Below, one piece after another: positions 52,776 to 61,704 of a stretch of DNA of 64,000 nt; position 1 is the first letter of the stretch, and each line of letters opens with the position of its first letter. The stretch comes from S5-A14a sp022766365. GTDB taxonomy: Bacteria; Bacillota; Clostridia; Peptostreptococcales; Anaerovoracaceae. The stretch is from NCBI GenBank assembly GCA_050313295.1, contig JBNPLD010000003.1. One strand, given 5' to 3'. The translations under genes and the position numbers were made by a program. The notes under the pieces are model-generated. The model saw only the letters and a program-made list of their open reading frames with translations, did not search any database and was not told the origin of the DNA.

Positions 52776-55079
52776 TCATTTTGCAAAAAACACTCTTTTG
52801 TTCACATTCACTTTATCCCATTTAATTCCATTTTTTGCCAGTATCATTTGGTCACTCCAATCCCTCCTCACTATTGAGATCTTCATACCCTTTCGATCCT
52901 GCATTTTGCTTCCGTCTATTATATGCTGAGCTGTCATCAGTGGATATGCTCCATTTTCATCTCCATATGTTTCGCTGCTTGGCATAACTCCGGCAAACCC
53001 CAATTTATCAAGCAGATCAGCCGTCTTCGAATTATATATATTCAGGCCAAAATCTCCGTAGATTTCAACACCCACACATTTGAAGTTCTCATACCACTGG
53101 AGATTCCCTACATAAAGGCCTTTATTTTTAGCAATTTCAAGAGCTATTTCCAGCCATCTCCCTATTATCTCGTCTTCCTTACCCATAGAAACATTAGAAA
53201 TATAGGGGATCCAGTCCTCATAGCCTCTCATCTTCACTTTCTCATCAAGATTTACGACCGGGATACCGTGTAACAAAATATCAGCAAGTGGCAGTAAGGC
53301 TAATGTTTTTTTATTTTTAATTTGCAGCTTCTTTTTCTCGACTTCTTCTTCAAAATCCTCAACCGAATAAAAATACACTTCCGGTTTATCACCGGCTGAC
53401 AATCTCCAATCCGATTTTTCTCCGGTATTGGTATATTCCGTCGGTTCTGTTAACACTTCACCTGAGTTTGGTTGTGAACAAACATCTATTGAATCCTTAT
53501 GAATCTGAACTTTTCTCTTTTCCTTTGATATGATATCCACTTCAAGCTTGGATACAATCCCTCTTCTCAAACTGTTCACCTGTGAAATCTTGAGCGCCAT
53601 GGGAATAGGGCGTTTGATGGTTATATTTCTCCCTCGAAATGGTGTTCCTCCGAGCTTCGTTAAGTTTTCTCGTATTTTATCTAAATTATCCCTTGAAGCA
53701 GTGCTACCATCTACGCTGATGAATTGAGATACAGGTTTATCCAATAATTCGGAACGTGCCTCCAGGATAACCACATTTCCCTCGCTTTCCAGGGTCATAT
53801 CTATCGGTGTCGTCCTTTTATATTTACCTGACACTAAGGTTTTATTCTTATACGTTTCTGCTGCAGCCTTGTTGAGGTCTCTGCTTACAACTCTATAAAT
53901 CTCCGCATCTCCAGGCAGAGGAGTCAAAAAATCTCCCATGTCTATCTCATTGACCTCACCTCGTTTTTTATTATTTAAATACGTCAGTGTTGCAGATCGG
54001 GTCACCAGATTTCCATGAGAGTCGTGAAACCTCGCTTCTATGATATCTCCCATGGAAAGTTGTTTTACTAAATCTGCACTATCTAAAATCACTCCTGCCA
54101 CATATCTGTCTCTGACTTTTGATATCCTGCTAACCGTTCCAATGAAAATACCCTGATTCTTAGGGAAGGCTTTGGACATAAGATTATCACCGGTATCTTC
54201 CTTTATGTACCCTGTCGTGAAAGAACCACGATTGAATATCTGAAGTAGATTCCTGCGGTCATCTGACGAAACTTTATATGACCCCTTTTCGTAAAACTCA
54301 TCGACATATTTACGATATATCCCGGTGACTATTGCCACATACTCCGGAGATTTTAGTCTGCCCTCAACCTTAAGAGATGATACTCCCGCCTTAATAAGCT
54401 CTCCCACATAATCTACAAGACATAAATCTTTGGGACTTAGTTCGTACTTTGGAGAATCTCCGTCCAGTCTGTACGGAAGTCTGCAGGGTTGAGCACACAT
54501 CCCTTGATTAGCCGAACGTCCGCCTATGGATCTGCTGAGTTGACATTGTCCCGAGAAACAGAAACACAGTGCTCCATGGACAAAGACCTCCGTTTCTATC
54601 GCAGAATTTTTGCTGACTCTTTCTATTAAATTCAAAGGCATTTCCCTAGCCAACACCACTCGGGAATAACCTAAGGTCTTGGCGGCATTCGCCCCACCTT
54701 CGCCATATATTGTTCCCTGGGTTGAAAGGTGAAGTTCCATATTTGGAATGTTTTCTCTTATCAGCTCTCCAAAACCGAGATCTTGAATGATAAGAGCATC
54801 AACACCGATCTCCCACATGTTCAGTGCATATTTGAGACCTTTGATAAGCTGTTCATCTCTCATCAATGTGTTTATTGTTACATATACTTTAACACCTCTG
54901 AGATGGCAGAAATCAACTGCCTTTTCCATTTTTTCCATATCAAAATTTTCGGCACTCATCCTTGCATTGAAAGCCGTTCCCCCGAGGTAGACTGCATCTG
55001 CTCCGTTTTCCACAGCTGCTATAAGTTGCGGAATCCCTCCGACAGGTATTAAAAGTTCTATTTTTCTTGTCATGGCCAT
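52776..55079 (-). CDS. U32 peptidase-family protein with DUF3656 (RlhA-like)
   Basis: A 767-residue protein. The N-terminal U32 domain has the family signature EVFVHGALCFCFSGQCQLS (near 165-183) and SRSIGGRSANQGMCAQPCRLPY, with cysteines likely to bind an iron-sulphur cluster. Earlier motifs are ADAVYLGGTAFNARMSAENF and DALIIQDLGF. A C-terminal half of about 380 residues includes DUF3656. In E. coli the relative RlhA hydroxylates 23S rRNA C2501; others of the family work in tRNA or quinone hydroxylation. Despite the name, no protease activity is implied. No strong ribosome-binding site before the ATG. It lies before pflB but pflB has its own promoter. Confidence 0.85.
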   Translation of the reverse strand: MAMTRKIELLIPVGGIPQLIAAVENGADAVYLGGTAFNARMSAENFDMEKMEKAVDFCHLRGVKVYVTINTLMRDEQLIKGLKYALNMWEIGVDALIIQDLGFGELIRENIPNMELHLSTQGTIYGEGGANAAKTLGYSRVVLAREMPLNLIERVSKNSAIETEVFVHGALCFCFSGQCQLSRSIGGRSANQGMCAQPCRLPYRLDGDSPKYELSPKDLCLVDYVGELIKAGVSSLKVEGRLKSPEYVAIVTGIYRKYVDEFYEKGSYKVSSDDRRNLLQIFNRGSFTTGYIKEDTGDNLMSKAFPKNQGIFIGTVSRISKVRDRYVAGVILDSADLVKQLSMGDIIEARFHDSHGNLVTRSATLTYLNNKKRGEVNEIDMGDFLTPLPGDAEIYRVVSRDLNKAAAETYKNKTLVSGKYKRTTPIDMTLESEGNVVILEARSELLDKPVSQFISVDGSTASRDNLDKIRENLTKLGGTPFRGRNITIKRPIPMALKISQVNSLRRGIVSKLEVDIISKEKRKVQIHKDSIDVCSQPNSGEVLTEPTEYTNTGEKSDWRLSAGDKPEVYFYSVEDFEEEVEKKKLQIKNKKTLALLPLADILLHGIPVVNLDEKVKMRGYEDWIPYISNVSMGKEDEIIGRWLEIALEIAKNKGLYVGNLQWYENFKCVGVEIYGDFGLNIYNSKTADLLDKLGFAGVMPSSETYGDENGAYPLMTAQHIIDGSKMQDRKGMKISIVRRDWSDQMILAKNGIKWDKVNVNKRVFFAK

Positions 55080-55413
55080 TTACTCACATACTCACTTTTT
55101 CTTTTTAGGCAATCTGTACTGCCTTGCAGAAAGTATATCACAAAACACATAGTTCCAAACTATTTTCTCATAAAGAACTCCGACCAGTATGCTTTTAAGG
55201 AAGTTCATCTCAAAGCCCGGGCCGGAGTTCTTTTGCGGGGAAGGTTATAAGGTGTTTGTTCTCCCGCGAATGAAGATTATATACGAAGTTGTATATTTCG
55301 ATATTAAATTGTTACATTACTTTTAGTTTTGGTATTACTTTTTAAATTATTCACGATTTTTAAAATCTTGAATATGCTATGTCTTTACAATAAAATTTTT
55401 TTATTTTAAAAAA
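55080..55413. other. Gene-free interval with one long hairpin
   Basis: No credible open frame. AAAGAACTCCG (55172-55182) and CGGAGTTCTTT (55223-55233) form eleven pairs around a 40-base loop that can itself pair (GCTTT/AAAGC). TTTT follows on the plus strand. It may end transcription of the symporter gene, although it lies 180 bases past that stop. The remainder is AT-rich, with a palindrome ATATAC-N6-GTATAT near 55280. Confidence 0.45.
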
Positions 55414-56946
55414 TTACTTTGCTTCCAGTTTGCCCTCAGCCTCTTTCTTTGCTGTCAGCTGAGCAGCATACTTTGTTTCTGCAATCTCATCCCAAAGCGG
55501 AGCATCAATCCCACAATCTTCAGGAACGAATACGGGGTCAAGTCCCAGCTTCTTCTGCTTCTCATAATCCTTAAATACCGTTCGTACTTTGTTCTGAAGC
55601 AGGAATATAGCAATAAGGTTAACCCATGCCATCAGACCAACACCTATATCAGCCAAGTTCCAAGCTGCGTCAGAAGATCTGATTGAACCCCAGAAAATTA
55701 TAGCCGTAAGAATAACCTTTGAACCTGTAACGATCGCTTTCCTTGTGGATTCCGACTTAGCTCCTCTTGCAATGTATGATGCGTTTGCATCAGTATAGAA
55801 TGCGAATGAAAGCAATGTGGTAAATGCGAAGAAGAATACAGCGATTGCTATGAAACCCGAACCGAATCCCGGAATCAATGTATCAATAGCAAGCTGGGTA
55901 TATCCTGTTCCCGGATTAATGTCTGTGGAAATGTTCTGAACCACAAACTCCTTGGTGTTCTCGTTCTGAACATTGAACATATTCGTTGATATGATCATGA
56001 TTGCTGTTGCAGTACAAACGAGAAGTGTGTCAACATATACTGAGAATGACTGTGCCAGACCTTGCTTAGCAGGGTGAGAAACTTCGGCAGCTGCAGATGC
56101 GTGTGCACCGGAGCCCATACCTGCTTCGTTGGAGTAGATACCTCTTTTAACACCCCATATAATTGTGCTTCCCCATACTGCACCGTAAAGTGCTTCCATA
56201 TTGAATGCAGATCTGAAGATAACGCCGAAAGTAGGGATAATCCTATCATAGTTTACGAACAAAATAATAAGTGCCAAAACGATATATGCTATAGCCATGA
56301 TAGGAACGATGATCTCAGCAGTTCTACCTATCCTCTTCATTCCTCCAAACACTATAAGTGCAAATAGGATTGCAATTACAGCTCCGGTTATCCATGGCGA
56401 AATTCCCCATGCATTCTTAGTGGCATCCGTGATGTTGAAAGCCTGAATCGTAGGTCCTGTAAATCCGTTCGCAATAACACCGGTGATAGCGAAAAGGATT
56501 GCAAATGCCCTTCCGAACTTAGGCATATTCGAGAATCCTTTTTCAATATAGTATGCCGGACCTCCACGATACTCTCCACCTATCTTTTCCTTATAAATCT
56601 GTGCCAGTGAAGACTCAGCATAAGCAGAACCTGCACCTACAATGGCAATAAGCCACATCCAAAATACTGCTCCCGGTCCTCCGAAACAAATTGCCGTCGC
56701 AACACCTGCGATGTTGCCGACTCCGATTCTGCCTCCAAGAGCCATTGCGAATCCCTGGAAAGATGAAATTCCCTCCTTAGAATCACTGTTCCCCTTCAGA
56801 AGGTACTTCACCATATCTTTAATCAGACGTACCTGAGGAACTCCCATACTTATGGTGAAAAATAAACCCACGACAATTGCTACCACTACTAGTGGAATAG
56901 CCCAAATATAACCATTGATGATACCCGTGATGTTAGCTAAATCCAT
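55414..56946 (-). CDS. AGCS-family sodium:amino acid symporter (AlsT/GlnT-like)
   Basis: A 510-residue membrane protein with about eleven helices, using the sodium gradient to import alanine, glycine or glutamine. The family signature is FQGFAMALGGRIGVGNIAGVA (split over about 65-86), with GGPGAVFWMWLIAIVGAGSAYAES, GGEYRGGPAYYIEKG and RGIYSNEAGMGSGAHASAAAE. The ATG at 56944-56946 has AAAGGAG nine bases away. The two-component pair just upstream resembles B. subtilis GlnK-GlnL, which controls the glutamine symporter glnT of this family, so glutamine is a plausible substrate here. Confidence 0.92.
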   Translation of the reverse strand: MDLANITGIINGYIWAIPLVVVAIVVGLFFTISMGVPQVRLIKDMVKYLLKGNSDSKEGISSFQGFAMALGGRIGVGNIAGVATAICFGGPGAVFWMWLIAIVGAGSAYAESSLAQIYKEKIGGEYRGGPAYYIEKGFSNMPKFGRAFAILFAITGVIANGFTGPTIQAFNITDATKNAWGISPWITGAVIAILFALIVFGGMKRIGRTAEIIVPIMAIAYIVLALIILFVNYDRIIPTFGVIFRSAFNMEALYGAVWGSTIIWGVKRGIYSNEAGMGSGAHASAAAEVSHPAKQGLAQSFSVYVDTLLVCTATAIMIISTNMFNVQNENTKEFVVQNISTDINPGTGYTQLAIDTLIPGFGSGFIAIAVFFFAFTTLLSFAFYTDANASYIARGAKSESTRKAIVTGSKVILTAIIFWGSIRSSDAAWNLADIGVGLMAWVNLIAIFLLQNKVRTVFKDYEKQKKLGLDPVFVPEDCGIDAPLWDEIAETKYAAQLTAKKEAEGKLEAK

Positions 56947-57063
56947 AATGAGTTCTCCTTTCATAATGTTTGTCATTTAAAATTTGAGAAAATCTTTGTA
57001 TAAACCTTGTCTAGATTTTAACATTGCGGTTCAGAAAAACTCAAAAAAACTCAAATAAATTTT

Positions 57064-57918
57064 TTATACATTTTTAGAATTTTTATACATTATCAATCCA
57101 TCTATAAACTTTGGAATTGCAACACGTCCGCCGTTTTGGTTTTTCCCTTCTATATAATTCATTTCATCTTTTATACTTTTGAAATCAAAAACATAGTTTG
57201 CATAAATCTGAAAAATATCATTTCCGAAATCTGACAAACCTATGCCCGCCACATTCCCAAGGCCCTTTTTAATAGCACGTCGCATTCTTTGCTCTATGTT
57301 TTTACTGCTGTCACCGCTCATATTCGCCACAGCCTCGAGAGCTGTTTTGTTGTAAAAGCCACCGTTGCGCAGCAAGTATCTGCATATATTAATTATATCC
57401 GTAGTTCCCTTTTCACCGTTCATACCCAGCATACCGAGGAAGAATGTGATATCCGAGTAAATCTCATCACCGGCGGAACTGACCTGTGCAGATTGTTTTG
57501 CTTTATCATCATCTCTGAAAATCCCCTTGATATCATTCATCATGGAGTTCATCTTACGCTTTTCAGCCACGTTACCGAGAACAGATTCGATTTCTTTCAG
57601 ATTTATCGGTTTTTGTATAAAAAATTCTATGCCTGCATCGTACGCCTGAGCAATCATCTCCTTATCACTTACTTTTGAAATCATTACGAAAGAAATATTA
57701 TTATCTATTGAGTTTACTTTTTTCACAAGCTCTATGCCGTCCATTGTGGGCATCAAAAGATCCACCAAAACTATATCCGGTTTTTTTAAAACAATCTCTT
57801 CTACAGCCTTGTCCGGAAAAGTCTCAAATCCTATTACATCTCCTATATCTCTGCTTTCTATTACATTTTCGATCGCTTTGACGATCCCTATACTGTCATC
57901 AACTATGTAGTATCTCAT
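57064..57918 (-). CDS. Response regulator with YcbB (GlnL-like) DNA-binding domain
   Basis: A 284-residue transcription factor. The receiver domain (1-120) has the acidic pair Asp7-Asp8, phosphoacceptor Asp53 (VLVDLLMPTMD) and Lys103 (QKPIN). The output domain from about residue 145 (DIINICRYLLRNGGFYNK, EQRMRRAIKKGLGNVA, FDFKSIKDEMNYIEGK) matches the YcbB domain of B. subtilis GlnL. It overlaps the kinase gene by 20 bases, so translation is coupled. GAGGTG lies seven bases before the ATG. Likely target: the symporter gene directly downstream. Confidence 0.88.
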   Translation of the reverse strand: MRYYIVDDSIGIVKAIENVIESRDIGDVIGFETFPDKAVEEIVLKKPDIVLVDLLMPTMDGIELVKKVNSIDNNISFVMISKVSDKEMIAQAYDAGIEFFIQKPINLKEIESVLGNVAEKRKMNSMMNDIKGIFRDDDKAKQSAQVSSAGDEIYSDITFFLGMLGMNGEKGTTDIINICRYLLRNGGFYNKTALEAVANMSGDSSKNIEQRMRRAIKKGLGNVAGIGLSDFGNDIFQIYANYVFDFKSIKDEMNYIEGKNQNGGRVAIPKFIDGLIMYKNSKNV

Positions 57919-59227
57919 CTTGTTCCACCTCTCTGAATAAATTCTTCTTAAAGGTTATCGTAAATACTGTTCCCTTGCCTTTTTCGCTTGAAACGGTAAT
58001 TTTGCCTCCAAAGCCATTCTCAACATAATCCTTAACAACACTGAGTCCTATCCCTCTCTGGATTTTTCCTGTGTCTTCACTGAATTTTGTGGAAAACCCC
58101 GGCAAAAAAATCGACTCGAGCTGGCTTTCGGTCATCCCGCTCCCGTTGTCAATGAATTTAAGAACATAGTTATCACCTTCTTCATCCAAATCTACTGTAA
58201 GGTTGCCGGAACGACAGTCAAAGGATTCAATGGCATTTATCATAAGGTTTCTCACTATTGACATCATCTTAAAGTATCCGTCAACCAGAAAATTGATTTT
58301 AGCTTTAATTACTATTGAAACACCCCGGCTTTTAACTCCGGCAATTCCCATGACCAATTCTCTTTCGATTCCTATGATTTCCTTAATCGTCAGGGGAGGA
58401 TCATCGTACTGATCAACAAAACTGGTAGCTATGGTACTTATTATACCCTGAAAATCTCCTCTTATCTCGTGGGCGTGCTGGGAAATAGCAAGAACCCTTC
58501 CTGAGGTTGCCTTATCAATCCCCCTGGCTCCCAGGTCCTTGTACAGTTCGAAAGCTTCCTTCATTATCCCGTCTATTTCCCTTACGGATTTCTTCATGAT
58601 CTGAAGTTCTCCTTCAATCAGAGCAGCAAGTCCCAGAAGCCTTTTATATTCACTGAGATTTTCCCTTTTTAAAAGAACTGTAGTATATCTTTCTACTGCA
58701 ATCAGAATCACCTGTACCAGTGTCGTCCTTACAAATGCAACTAAAAGTAGCACTGCAATGGTTTCAAACCCAATGAGGTTTTTCCCGGCCTCTATGCTTC
58801 TCATTGTCATTTCAGACATATTGGAGAAAAAATCACACAAAAAAAGTGCAGTCGGATAGTTCACCAAGTTCCTTGGCTCCTTGATGATAAATTTATATAT
58901 CAACGGATATGCCATTGCATATGTAAAGAAGAATGCTATATCAGGCAGTGCGGCCATACTGGCAGCCTGTATATCAATACCGCGTTCCACCAGAAACAAC
59001 ATTCTGAACAGAGGCGAAAAAATTCCTGAGCATATGGCTATATATGTAGGAGTCACATTGTCAAGAAGATACATGAAAATCGCCATTATCAAAACTGACA
59101 AGGCAACTATAAAGCCTCCCGAAAAAATATGAAAGCTGATCTGAGAAGCTATTGAAACAAATATAGCCACCAGAAGTGTGCTCTTCACTTTTTCCTTATC
59201 TATTCTCTTGCTAATCCATTCTTTCAT
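57899..59227 (-). CDS. Sensor histidine kinase, GlnK-like
   Basis: A 442-residue membrane kinase. Six hydrophobic helices (about 17-180) form the sensor with little outside the membrane. Then a coiled-coil dimer region leads to the phosphoacceptor His253 (HAHEIRGDFQG), the N box RNLMINAIESF, G1 box DNGSGM and G2 box GIGLSVVKDYVENGFGG. The Spo0B-like dimer and membrane sensor match the GlnK/DctB-CitA-like group in Firmicutes. Start: ATG at 59225-59227. The only clear signal in the 100-base gap before it is the arcC terminator. Confidence 0.88.
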   Translation of the reverse strand: MKEWISKRIDKEKVKSTLLVAIFVSIASQISFHIFSGGFIVALSVLIMAIFMYLLDNVTPTYIAICSGIFSPLFRMLFLVERGIDIQAASMAALPDIAFFFTYAMAYPLIYKFIIKEPRNLVNYPTALFLCDFFSNMSEMTMRSIEAGKNLIGFETIAVLLLVAFVRTTLVQVILIAVERYTTVLLKRENLSEYKRLLGLAALIEGELQIMKKSVREIDGIMKEAFELYKDLGARGIDKATSGRVLAISQHAHEIRGDFQGIISTIATSFVDQYDDPPLTIKEIIGIERELVMGIAGVKSRGVSIVIKAKINFLVDGYFKMMSIVRNLMINAIESFDCRSGNLTVDLDEEGDNYVLKFIDNGSGMTESQLESIFLPGFSTKFSEDTGKIQRGIGLSVVKDYVENGFGGKITVSSEKGKGTVFTITFKKNLFREVEQDEILHS

Positions 59228-59242
59228 AAGCACCCACTACAG

Positions 59243-59271
59243 AAAATGGGATAGGCCCGTTGACCTACCCC
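59243..59271 (-). terminator. Weak terminator after arcC
   Basis: GGGGTAGG (59264-59271) and CCTATCCC (59248-59255) pair with one mismatch, and ATTTTC follows on the minus strand. It probably leaves some read-through into the histidine kinase gene. Confidence 0.5.
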
Positions 59272-59327
59272 ACAAGTATTGCAAACTGTTATTTTGTGAA
59301 ATTTAAAGCCACATAATTCTTGTGAAT

Positions 59328-60269
59328 TTACTTCACAAAAGCTGTTCCTGTTTTACCTTCAAGGGCTTCAATTGCCTTATCAAGGGATGTGATAATGGCT
59401 TTCTTACCTTCCCCTGACTGAACGAACTTCATTGCGGCTTCCACCTTAGGAAGCATTGAACCCGGTGCAAACTGTCCGTCCTCAATATGCTTCTTAGCTT
59501 CTTCGATATTTAGCACATCAAGATCCTTCTGATCAGGCTTGTTAAAGTTAACGGCAACCTTTTCAACCTCTGTCAGGATCATCAGAACGTCAGCATTAAC
59601 CTGCTCCGCAAGAAGTTCTGCAGCAAAGTCCTTATCAATTACCGCTGCAACTCCTTCAAGGCTTCCGTCCTCGTGCTTAACAACCGGAATTCCGCCACCG
59701 CCGCATGAGATTACAATTGATGTCGGCCAAAGCTGCTTGATAGCTTCAATTTCAACAATTTCTTCAGGAATAGGAGAAGCAACAACTCTTCTGAAGCCTC
59801 TTCCCGCATCTTCCTTCATTGCGTATCCCTTGGTCTCTTCAAGTTCCTTAGCTTCTTCAGCTGTGTAGAATGGTCCGATAGGCTTAGTTGGATTCTTAAA
59901 TCCCTTATCGTCCTTATCGACAACCATCTGAGTTACAACTGTAAGAACCGGGAAGTCCTTACCTCTCTTCTCAAGGGAATGCTTGAGAGCCTGCTGCAGA
60001 TGATATCCGATATATCCCTCAGACATGGCACCACAAACATCAAAAGGCATTGCAGGAGTCACATCCTTTGCAGTCTCAGAGGCTAGAAGAATTCTTCCCA
60101 CCTGAGGACCGTTGCCGTGAACAACTCCCATCTCATAACCTTTTGCACTTATCTCTGCAATGTATTCACAAGTCTTCTTAACAACCTCCAGCTGGGCCTC
60201 TGCTGTAGCTTCAGACTTACCGGACTGAAGCGCATTTCCCCCTAGAGCGATTACTATTTTTTCTGCCAT
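59328..60269 (-). CDS. arcC: Carbamate kinase
   Basis: A 313-residue enzyme that makes ATP from carbamoyl phosphate and ADP, the energy-yielding last step of arginine fermentation. Signatures: VIALGGNALQ (5-14), VVHGNGPQVG, FRRVVASPIP and ISCGGGGIPV, then AAVIDKDFAAELLAEQ and GSMLPKVEAA near the end. The symbol rests on the arc neighbours; arginine-independent paralogues exist. AGGAG lies before the ATG. It follows arcA by 45 bases. Confidence 0.96.
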   Translation of the reverse strand: MAEKIVIALGGNALQSGKSEATAEAQLEVVKKTCEYIAEISAKGYEMGVVHGNGPQVGRILLASETAKDVTPAMPFDVCGAMSEGYIGYHLQQALKHSLEKRGKDFPVLTVVTQMVVDKDDKGFKNPTKPIGPFYTAEEAKELEETKGYAMKEDAGRGFRRVVASPIPEEIVEIEAIKQLWPTSIVISCGGGGIPVVKHEDGSLEGVAAVIDKDFAAELLAEQVNADVLMILTEVEKVAVNFNKPDQKDLDVLNIEEAKKHIEDGQFAPGSMLPKVEAAMKFVQSGEGKKAIITSLDKAIEALEGKTGTAFVK

Positions 60270-60314
60270 ACTTTCTATTTCTCCTTAAAAATAATTGGAC
60301 ATCCAACTATTAAA

Positions 60315-61538
60315 TTAGATATCTTCTCTGTTTACAGGGCATGACATGCATCTTGGACCACCTCTGCCCCTTGATACCTCAGAGCTCTTCATTGTAAGAA
60401 CTTTGATACCCTTCTTGTCCAGTAAATCGTTGGAAACATAGTTTCTTTCGTAAGTGACTACTGTACCGGGTGCAATTGCAAGTGTATTTGAACCGTCATT
60501 CCACTGTTCTCGCTGGGCTGCCATCAGGTCGTTCCCTCCACAACGGATAAGATCCACCGACGGCACTGCAAGAACCTTTGCCAGAATGTGCTCAAGTGTA
60601 TCTGTGATTGTCTTGAATTTCGCTTTCCCTGACTTATCCAGGGTAATCTCAAACATTCTAAGAGGGCCTTCAATTTCCGGATGAATTGTGAACTTATCGA
60701 AATCAACCATTGTGAATACTGTATCCAAATGCATGAAAGCTCTCTTCTTAGGAATATCAAATACAAGAACTCTCTTAAAGCTGTCTTTCTTGAGAACCCT
60801 TTCAGCAAATCTTTCAATAGCGTTTGCAGAAGTTCTCTGGGACAGACCTACAGCTACAGTTTCCTTGTTCAGCACCAGAACATCTCCTCCCTCGATCGAA
60901 GCAGGATCCTCATAGTCGTACCAAAGCTCTGTTCCTTCCGGAGCAAAGTCCCTGTTGTACTTATACATATATTCAAGGAACAATGCCTCTCTTTGTCTTG
61001 CATGGGTGTGCATCTTATGAACGCTCAGTCCGTTTCCTACACAAGCGCCCGGGTCTCTGGTAAAGTATAGGTTAGGCATCGGGTCCATAAAGAAAGGGTA
61101 GTCAGACTCCACAAAGTCCTGAAGTGAATTCTGTGGAAGCTTCCCCAGTTCTTCTTTCTTAACACCGGCAATTATCTTAGCAACCATTTTCTCGTTGTCC
61201 ATAGCGTAAAGATAATCATAGAGAGCATCTTTAACAGTCTGAGAATTGATGGTTGGAGTCTCGTCAAGCATCTTGTCCAAGAATTCAGCCTTGATTTTAT
61301 CGTCGGCCAGAGCCTTTGCGGTCTCCTCAACGTAATAAACAACCTCAACTCCATTATCTTTAAGTATAGAAGCAAATTCATCATGCTCCTCCTGTGCTAT
61401 CTTAAGATAAGGAATATCATCAAAAAGCAATCTCTCAAAATTATCCGGCGTCAGACCTTCTACCTCTTCCCCAAGTCTGTGGAGAAGCACCTTATTTAAC
61501 TTTCCAATTTCGGAAAAGTTGTGAATACCAAAACTCAT
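60315..61538 (-). CDS. arcA: Arginine deiminase
   Basis: A 407-residue hydrolase that turns arginine into citrulline and ammonia. The catalytic Cys397 is in GGPRCMSCPV at the C terminus, with the ligands in FTRDPGACVG, GGDVLVL and HLDTVFTMVD. The ATG at 61536-61538 has AAGGAG six bases away; the frame continues six codons further without a better site. The gene lies after arcB, with a hairpin between them. Confidence 0.97.
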   Translation of the reverse strand: MSFGIHNFSEIGKLNKVLLHRLGEEVEGLTPDNFERLLFDDIPYLKIAQEEHDEFASILKDNGVEVVYYVEETAKALADDKIKAEFLDKMLDETPTINSQTVKDALYDYLYAMDNEKMVAKIIAGVKKEELGKLPQNSLQDFVESDYPFFMDPMPNLYFTRDPGACVGNGLSVHKMHTHARQREALFLEYMYKYNRDFAPEGTELWYDYEDPASIEGGDVLVLNKETVAVGLSQRTSANAIERFAERVLKKDSFKRVLVFDIPKKRAFMHLDTVFTMVDFDKFTIHPEIEGPLRMFEITLDKSGKAKFKTITDTLEHILAKVLAVPSVDLIRCGGNDLMAAQREQWNDGSNTLAIAPGTVVTYERNYVSNDLLDKKGIKVLTMKSSEVSRGRGGPRCMSCPVNREDI

Positions 61539-61646
61539 ATTTATCTCCTTACACATTTAAAACTGTGTTCCAATTTATATCTTCTATCTTAAATCTTCAT
61601 TATCTGAGAGCCTGTAAACTCCTACAGATTTACAACAAAACATCAA

Positions 61647-61694
61647 CAGCCACCATTGGTAGCCTCTAAAAGGGCATCCACGATGGTGGCTGTA
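61647..61694 (-). other. Strong hairpin between arcB and arcA
   Basis: ACAGCCACCAT (61647-61657) pairs perfectly with ATGGTGGCTGT (61684-61694), with an inner GCC/GGC-type stem. On the minus strand TTGATGTTTTG follows, not a clean T-run, so partial termination or mRNA processing between arcB and arcA is likelier than full termination. Confidence 0.6.
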
Positions 61695-61704
61695 AATAAT
61701 CAAA

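Noticed and set aside
55280..55292. A sequence that matches 12 of 13 bases of a loxP half-site (TATACGAAGTTGT)
   Set aside because: The second half-site is missing at the right distance and there are no phage genes nearby; it reads better as a chance AT-rich palindrome.
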